DNA of 64,000 nt. It comes from Datisca glomerata (taxonomy: Eukaryota; Streptophyta; Magnoliopsida; Cucurbitales; Datiscaceae). The first letter of the stretch is position 1, and the number at the start of each line of letters is the position of its first letter. The stretch is from positions 1,353,779 through 1,417,778 of the forward strand of contig QANY01013423.1 of NCBI GenBank assembly GCA_003255025.1, in the 5' to 3' direction. The position numbers were made by a program, and so were the translations under genes. Positions 57,120-64,000 of this stretch are shown one piece after another. The notes under the pieces were generated by a model. That model ran no database searches. It was not told the origin of the DNA and was given only the letters and a program-made list of their open reading frames with translations.

Positions 57120-59139
57120 AGTGGTATCAGAGCGGTCTTTATATATTTATATGTTAAATGTTGTGTGAGTTTTCTTGCATTATTCATATAATATGAGATG
57201 TGTATGAATGAATGGATGGTTATGTTTTTTGAATGTATAGAAAATAATAGATCATTAATTGTATGGTGATTATTGGGTTAGGTTTTGATCCTTTAATGTT
57301 TCCTTAGATCTTGTGTAAGCCGTGGGGTGTAGATATTTTTGTAATTTCTTTTAATATTTATTGTAATTATTATGATCGCGAGAAGACGAAGAACGCACGA
57401 GACGAACGGCGGAAGAAAAAAAAAAGAAATATGATTTCTTTTATAATTCTGGCATCGGCACTAGAAATTAGATTTCCAGCACCGGCGCTGTCGATTCCGT
57501 ATTTTCGACAGTGTTGTCAGAATTTAATGTTCCGGCAACGTCGCTGGAAAAACAGCGGTAGGTGGCTGACTGTAGTTTGCGGCGGCGGCCAGTGGTGGAC
57601 GACGGCGGCAGACGGTGGTGATGGTGGTCGGTGGCGAATGTTGTCAGATTTAGGGAAGTTTCACACAAACCCTGTTATAAACCAACCCTATCACGGTAGA
57701 GTTAGATGATTACCCTATCTCTATCTATTATCCTTTTAAATTTTAAAATTAATGTAGTTTTAAAATTAAATTTTTAATGTTTAATTTTATGAAAATTAAA
57801 AATTAATAGATTGATTGGATTTGACCTAAGTTTGACTAAATTAAATAAAATATTTATTTTACTAAATCAAAGTCAACTAATTTTAAAAGGATAATTATAG
57901 AAATTAATTTTAATTAAGGAAAATAGATTTTCTTAATTAAATAGATTTTTGTTTAATGCTTGAAGATCATGAAGATGGACATCACGAGGAGAAAGTAATA
58001 TTTGAGAAATATGTATTCTTGAATTCCGTTTTATAATTTTATTTTTTTATTTCAAGGGTTGTAATTTAGAAATATCCAATAGTCACTCGGTCCATTATTA
58101 TTTTATTTAATTTCTAAATAATTATTTTGTTTGATAACATGTACATGCATTATTCGATCGCATGTCATACATGAAAATTTCACACAGTTTTATTTAACCA
58201 TGCATCTAATCAGTAGAAACATGATTTATTAGGATTGTCCTAATATGTTGATATGTATTGTTTTATGAAATCAACTGCATGTAAACTGTTAGATTTTAAT
58301 TAGTTAAAACTTGGTAATCACACCACACTAAGGGTCATAATAACATTTAGGATAACTAACTTTAGTAAAAGAGTTTTATTAAAGTTTGATGAATATAATT
58401 AATTAGTTAATCTAAGTTTACCTAATTTTGACTTAGGCGTTTTAGAATGTTAAATGAACTTAGACCAATGAGATTGACAAAACTGGTTATTAAATCTATC
58501 ATAGGGTTATTATTTTAACGATAGACTAATTTGAAATTAATTAATTAGTTAAATGAAAACACATAATCCTAAAATAGTGAGTGAGAGAAGGTTGATATGT
58601 CAATGTAACCTATGGTCTCCATCATTAGTACAGCATCGTGAGGTGCAGTAAAGGCCTCGAGATGGCTTTGTTTTCATCCTTCTAAGAAAGGTTTCGAGTT
58701 ATACCAACACCAAGGTTGAACTTCTTAAGAAGAGGAGGAAGTCATATAATTTAGTTTTGACCGACCGACCCTAAGGCGGCATATTCTAAATGAAGTCATG
58801 GAATCTGAAATGATGGGTTACATCACAAAGTCACAATTAAAATTTCATGTGGATAGTTGTGACTTGACCGAACAAGCGATTCCTTATTGTTAAAAGAGAA
58901 AATATGAGATATTTTAAGTTTTAATTAATAAGGACGGAATATCTCATAAACAGTCTGATGTTAATTTGACTAACCCTAAGGCAACACATTCATCATTGGG
59001 TTATTTTATCGTGATTGGTAAATGTTAATTTCTGTGTGTTTATTATGTTGCATTCATGCATCACGTTTACCTTTTGAATGCTAGATATTTATCAATTAAA
59101 TTGAATCTTTTATATTTTAAATTTCAGTTATAATTATTA
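57120..59139 (+). other. Copia-2 primer site and ~2-kb leader
   Basis: TGGTATCAGAGC at 57,122 primes minus-strand DNA synthesis from tRNA-iMet in this family. The leader is non-coding as far as I can see. A 132-codon frame at 57,311-57,709 runs through a GGCGGC-rich patch (57,575-57,640) and has no domain; I do not support it as a gene. Confidence 0.6.
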
Positions 59140-62100
59140 TGTCTACCATGTGCAACATTGTTACTGCTTTACTCGCGCTTGAGAAATTGAATGGCGATAA
59201 TTGCATAAGATGGAAATCCAACTTGAACATGTTGCTAGTTTTTTAGAAAAATGAATTTATTCTTGCTGAAGAAAGTCCTGATAAACCTGCAGCCAATACT
59301 TGAATTATTGACACAGGGGCTACCATTGGGGGCGAGGTAAATGTTACCAAGCAAAACCCTTCTCTTTCTGTTGTTAGTAGTAACAAAAGGTAGAAGAATA
59401 ATGGTAAGGACAAAAGTAAGAATAATAATGTAAAGATGACCAAAAGGTCATCCAAAGGCGAGAAGAACAATATTGACAAAGAACTCGCAGGGAAATGTTT
59501 AGTGAGATTGAATGTCAAAGGAAGAGAAACTGTAACAAGTATCTCTCCGAGCTGAAAAAGAAAGGTAAATATGATTTACTTGTTCTTGAAACTTGCTTAG
59601 CGGAATACGATTTATCATCCTGAATACTGAATTCAGGAGCCACTAACCATGTATATTCTTCTTTGCAGGTGCTTGATTCGTCAAGGGAGCTAGCTGATGG
59701 CGAGATCATTTTGAGAGTTGGCACTGGTGCGCTCGTGTCAACTAAAGCATTAGAGACAGTTCGTTTACTTTTTCGACATAATTATTTGATTTTGAATTAT
59801 GTGTATTATATTCCTGGATTTTTGAAAATTTTGATTTCTCTTTCTTTTTTGCAAGAACAATTTTTTGAAGCTTTTTTATTAATAAATAGTTTATTATTTC
59901 AAAGAATTGATTCAATACTTTTCATACAAAAGTTATAAATAGACTGTACATGCTTAAATCGACCGAACGCACATTAAATAATTCTGAATTATATAAAGTA
60001 GTAAAAGCTAAAAGCAACAAATAATATAGAGTTTCCCATGATGATGATAACACATATCTTTAGCATCTTAGGTTGTGACATATTAATCTAGATATGTTAA
60101 ACATGTCAACAAATTAAGGTGCTCTGAGAGAACTAAAATTTGAAAATCTTCATGTTTGTGAATCATGTCTAAAAAATAAAATGATCAAGAGACATTTCAC
60201 AGGAAACAGCCAAAGGAGCCAAGGAACCACTTGAACTAGTACATAGTGATGTATGTGCGCCGATCAATACACAAGCTAGAAGTGGGTATGAGTATTTAAT
60301 CACTTTTATTGATGATTACTCAAGATATGGTTATACTTACATAATGCAAAGAAAGTCTTAAACTTTTAACAAGTTTAAAGACTTCAAAACTGAAACTAAA
60401 AAGCAATTAGTTAAATTATTAAAAACTCTTCAATCCGATTGAGGTGGTGAATACTTGAATTTAGAATTCAATGCTTATTTATTGGAGAATGGAATCCTAT
60501 CCCAACTCACAGCACTTGGAACACAACAGCAAAATGATGTTGCAGATAAGAGAAACCAAACTTTATTAGATATGGTTAGGTCGATGTTAAGCTACTCATA
60601 ACTATCACTTACATTTTGGGATATCACTAACATTTTGGGGACATCACTACACACGACAACTTACATTTTGAATGTAATACCCTCTAAGTCTGTAAGAAAG
60701 ATGTCTTTAGAGTTATAGAATTGCACCAAACCTATTTTACGTCATCTCGGTATATGTGGGTGTCCAGCTCACGTTCTTAGACCCAAGATTGAAAAGTTAG
60801 ACTTGAGGTTTGAGGTATGCATATTCGTAGGCTATGCTCCAAAGACTAGATGTGGATACTTTTATAGTTACAAGGATCAAAAGGTGTTTATGTCGACAAA
60901 TGCAACCTTCCTTGAGCATGAATATATGCAAAACTACAAACCTTGTAGCAAATTAGTTCTCGAGAAATTAGCGGCTGATGAGCTCAAACCAACCTCAATT
61001 TCTATTGATAAACGACAACCAAGATAAACCACGGTTCCTGCAAAGGAAACACCGATGCAACGTCGTAGTGGGAGGGTTGTGAGACAACCAGTTCGCTACG
61101 AACTAGAGGCACATGTTCTAGTGTCAGACACTGATAAGGATGATCCATTATCTTATGAAGAAGCAAGGGATGATCCTGAAAATGAGAAATGACAAGATGC
61201 CATGAAACAGGAAATGGAATCTATGTATTCCAATTCTGTTTGAAAACATGTAGATCCACCTGAAGATGTCAGGCTCATTGGATGTAAATGGACCTTCAAG
61301 AAGAAAAGAGGTGGATATGGGAAAATAGAGACTTTCAAGGCACGGTTAGTAGCCAAGGGCTATACACAAAGGGAGAGGGTCGATTATAAAGAGACATTCT
61401 CTTCTATGGCCATGCTAAAATCCATTCGCATCATTTTATCTGTAGCCACGAGTTTTGATTATGAGATATGACAAATGAACATCAAGACAACTTTTCTAAA
61501 TGGTTCTCTTAAAGAAAGCATATATATGATACAACCAGAAGGGTTCGCACAAAAGGGGTAAGATCAGAAAGTATGTAAGTTGCTTAAATCCATTTATGGA
61601 TTAAAACAAGCATCTAGATCTTTGAATCTTACATTTGATGAAATTATAAAGTCTTATGACTTCGAAAAAAATGTTGACGAAGCCTATTTTTATAAATACA
61701 TCAAAGATAAAATAGTGGGTTTCTCAGTTCTTTACGTTGATGATATTCTACTCATTGGGAATGATGTAGAAACTAAAGAAATGGTTAGCTAAGAAATTCC
61801 AAATGAAGGATTTGAGAGAAGCGAGCTATGTTCTGGGCATCCAAATCATAAGGGATAGAAAGAACAAGCTCTTGGCACTTTCTCAGGCATCTTATATTGA
61901 TAAGGTGCTGGAGAAATTTCTCCATTGAGAATTTTAAGAAATGACAACTACCGATCAGACATGAAGTCCTATTCAAATAACAATGTTCTAAGATATCTCA
62001 AGAGGAAGAGGATATAAGAAAGGTTCCCTATGCTTCAGCAGTTGGAAGTCTCATGTATGCAATGTTGTGTACGAGACCGGACATCTGTTATGTGGTGGGA

Positions 62101-62650
62101 ATTGTCAGTCGTTATCAATCGAATTCAGATTTGGAACACTAGATTGCAGTAAAGCACATTCTCAAGTATTTTAGGATAACGGAAAACTATATGCTTGTTT
62201 ATTCAAGTAGATACCTGAACCCCACTAGATATACTAATTCTTATTTTAAACCAGACAGAAAGACATCGAAAGTCAACATCTTGATCAATATTCACCTTAG
62301 GTGGATGAGCTGTAGTCTGGAGAAGTATTAAACAATCCAACATTGTAGATTCTATTATGGAAGTTGAATATATAACGGCTTGTGAAGTTGCGAAAGAAGC
62401 AGTATGACTCATAAAGTTCTATATTGATCTGAAAGTATCTTTAGATATGAACAAGCCACTGATCATGTACACCGATAACAGTGAGGCGGTAGCAAATGCC
62501 AAGGAACCGAGGAATCACAAGAGGGGAAAACACATACAGAGGAAATATCATCTTGTAATAGAGATCGTGCTTCGAGAGGATGTGACTGTTATGAAGATAA
62601 CTTCGGAACATAACTTGTGATTAAGAGAGATGCCACATTTGTTTTAGGGC
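59140..62650 (+). pseudogene. Copia-2 gag-pol relic
   Basis: Starts MSTMCNIVTALLALEKLNGD (gag opening, ~59,140); most of gag is deleted. A Lys/Asn-rich piece with SSKGEKNN and KRKVNMIY-like stretch leads to the protease site at ~59,621, reading ILNSGATNH after a stop, where the family has W-I-L-D-SGATNH. So the catalytic Asp is Asn and the Trp codon is a stop. The pre-integrase part HLRL-HINLDMLN and LHVCESCLKNKMIKRHF (60,070-60,200) and integrase IDDYSRYGYTYIM-like sequence (60,310) are broken by many stops. Then VCIFVGYAPKTRCGYFYSYK (60,820). RT: LIGCKWTFKKKRGG, FKARLVAKGYTQRERVDYKE, LLKSIYGLKQASRSLNLTFD, and an intact VLYVDDILLIGND (61,729). RNase H: EVEYITACEVAKEAV and MYTDNSEAVANAKEPRNHKR. 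Not functional. Confidence 0.9.
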
Positions 62651-62661
62651 AAGTGGGAGAT

Positions 62662-63357
62662 TATTTGGGGTTATACCCTCAAAGTATGTGTATCGACTTT
62701 TTTTATATAAAATTTAATGAACATTATATTTTTCTTATAATTGTTCTTTAAATTATTGTTGAATAATTTATATAAATATCTGAAAATTATATATTCATTA
62801 ATGAGATTATGATCTTGCATTAGTATGAGATGATTTAAGATCATAGATAATTAATAAAATTGTGAGTAACATATTAAAGTATGAAATCTTTAATAAATGG
62901 TTGTTAGTAAGGTTCACTAAATATTATGAATGCATGTAATCTATATCCGGATCATTGATGTGGATAGACATCTTAGTGAATATACTTTAAATAATGAGAT
63001 TATCATAAAGATTTAATACACATCAATTCGATGATCATATGTAGATCAGTCTGAATCTTGAGTAGTCATGAACTCCTATGTATGTCTACTGGATCTTTTG
63101 ATTCACTCGTTAAGGTTTGTTTGGAAAGCATGTTAGTGACTTTTGTTTTGAAGATTCAATGATATGAATGGCTGGAAACTTGATCTTACAAGATTTGGAA
63201 TCCAAGCTTTCCTAACGGATCGTATATTGGTTCTCTTAAGTGTTAATTCTGAAATTGAATGATTATTGAGCTCAAATTATAAGATTATAAATTAGTCATT
63301 CACTAGTGGATTAATGATACATAAGGATCAAGAGGTAATTAGAAGGGTAAAATGGTA
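62662..63357 (+). repeat. Copia-2 3' LTR, truncated
   Basis: Starts TATTTGGGGTTATACCC after the polypurine tract, with TA where the 5' LTR has TG. Collinear with 54,924-55,665 apart from a ~50-bp gap near 63,003. Stops in the middle of AGAAGGGTAAAATGGTAG; the remaining ~1.4 kb of LTR is absent. Confidence 0.88.
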
Positions 63358-64000
63358 GGAGTTGATGAGGATAAAAACCATCATCGCGCCAGCGTCGCGG
63401 AGGTGTCTTTCAGCTTCTGCTGGCCGCATGCTAACGTCGCGACGCTGACTTCCTGTAATGCCCAGCATCGTGATGCTAGCTCTCTGCCCAGGTCCATCCT
63501 TTTCTCATTTTATCCATATTTTTGTCTTCCAAATCAATCTAAATGCATTTGAATATCTAATGTATAAGATAAAAATAAAAATAAACATAAATCAAACAAT
63601 AAAACTCAAAGAACCAATGAAATTATAGTTAAGATTATCTAAAATATGAGTGTGAAACACACTCATCAAATACCCTCAAATTTAACTTTTTGTTAGTCCT
63701 TGAGCGAAAGAAAAATTAAAAAAATCAAACAAGAAAACAATAAACTCTAATTAAACAAAACTATGGATCAAATGATGAAATATTTTGACTAACTAAATAT
63801 GTCTCAGAGATTTCAAAATAGCGATAACCCAAGAAAAACTTTTGAATTATGATCATGTAGAATTTCAACACAAATACAAACTTACATTAAACCTTGAAAA
63901 ATCTTGAGTGGGTGTGTGTCGCCTTAAGTCATCCAACTTCTTAGTCTTGAATGAGTTCATGCAACCAAGTCTTATAAAAGTGAATTTATTAATCTAATAC
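63358..64000. other. Retroelement-like fragment with GC-rich CGTCGCGACGCT motifs
   Basis: A GC-rich patch (63,385-63,490) has repeats of CAGCGTCGCG and CGTCGCGACGCTGAC. It is followed by AT-rich sequence with ACACTCATCAAATACCCTCA and TTTTTGTTAGTCCTTGAGC (63,658-63,705). I associate such CACTCATCAA...GTCCTTGAGC strings with plant LTR retrotransposons (Athila-like gypsy), but this is from memory of the motif only. It replaces the rest of the copia-2 3' LTR and runs off the window. Confidence 0.4.

Larger units (their letters stand above)
54924..63357 (+). mobile_element. Ty1-copia element 2 (long LTR), 3' end truncated
   Basis: The 5' LTR (54,924-57,119) starts TGTTCAGGGTTATGCCC. It is followed by the initiator-Met type primer site TGGTATCAGAGC (57,122-57,133), a ~2-kb leader, gag-pol on the + strand (59,140-62,650), polypurine GGGCAAGTGGGAGA (62,648-62,661) and a 3' LTR that matches the first ~740 bp of the 5' LTR and then stops at 63,357. 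The order and the polypurine tract are classic plant copia. Without the LTR end no target duplication can be read. The element sits in the coiled-coil relic on its left. Confidence 0.9.

Noticed and set aside
57311..57709. 132-codon frame in the copia-2 leader
   Set aside because: Gly/Trp-rich segment comes from a GGCGGC/GGTGG patch, there is no domain, and it lies between primer site and gag where untranslated leader is expected.
1..64000. CRISPR arrays, operons, riboswitches or bacterial promoters
   Set aside because: Introns, plant retroelement families and AT-rich intergenic DNA indicate a plant nuclear genome; the tandem arrays lack unique spacers between identical repeats.

Overview
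This window looks like transposon-dense heterochromatin from a eudicot plant nuclear genome. It is AT-rich. Its recognisable coding matter is almost all decayed transposable-element protein: plant Ty1-copia and Ty3-gypsy polyproteins, plant Mutator-like (MULE) transposases, plant mobile domain (PMD) and Ulp1-type protease genes. The longest open frame is under 200 codons. I found no intact host gene, rRNA or convincing tRNA. The species cannot be named from this; the gypsy gag-pol layout resembles families I know from eudicots such as cucurbits.

Layout. 0.1-10.7 kb: three decayed genes of the kind carried by large MULEs: a PMD gene (+, 0.7-2.7 kb), a FAR1-type MULE transposase (+, 3.9-6.2 kb) and a multi-exon Ulp1-like cysteine protease (-, 7.6-10.7 kb), with a ~175-bp foldback between the last two. 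13.0-14.56 and 24.14-24.33 kb: one old LTR (LTR-A), split by a solo LTR of another family (13,379-14,152) and by a complete gypsy insertion (14,565-24,133, target duplication CTAGC). 24.47-35.78 kb: a MULE and a Ty1-copia element, both cut in two. 36.04-37.69 kb: a non-autonomous MULE with ~300-bp terminal inverted repeats and a minisatellite core. 37.7-41.8 kb: AT-rich, with local duplications. 41.78-48.17 kb: ~300-bp tandem units, one split by a 5.5-kb non-coding LTR element (LARD-like). 52-54.9 kb: relic of a coiled-coil retrotransposon protein next to a 47-bp repeat array. 54.92-63.36 kb: a Ty1-copia element with a 2.2-kb LTR. 63.36-64 kb: start of another retroelement fragment.

The most striking result is structural. 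(1) Inside the gypsy element, the segment ~14,775-20,835 (3' part of the 5' LTR, primer site, gag, pol) is inverted relative to its own two ends, which remain correctly oriented and bracketed by CTAGC. (2) The segment ~25,253-32,628 is also inverted. Turning it back reunites both halves of a copia gag gene between LTRs flanked by GCAAA/GCGAA, and both halves of a MULE flanked by exact TTTCTTTTA duplications. Two inversions with both breakpoints inside resident transposons lie within 18 kb.

The genes do not form a working pathway. They are layers of nested insertion, internal deletion and point decay (often TGG to TAG or TGA, as expected from cytosine deamination in methylated DNA). The order that fits best is: LTR-A and LTR-B; solo LTR and gypsy inserted into LTR-A; MULE and copia insertions; then the inversions. 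Identities are by eye; no alignment or database search was run.
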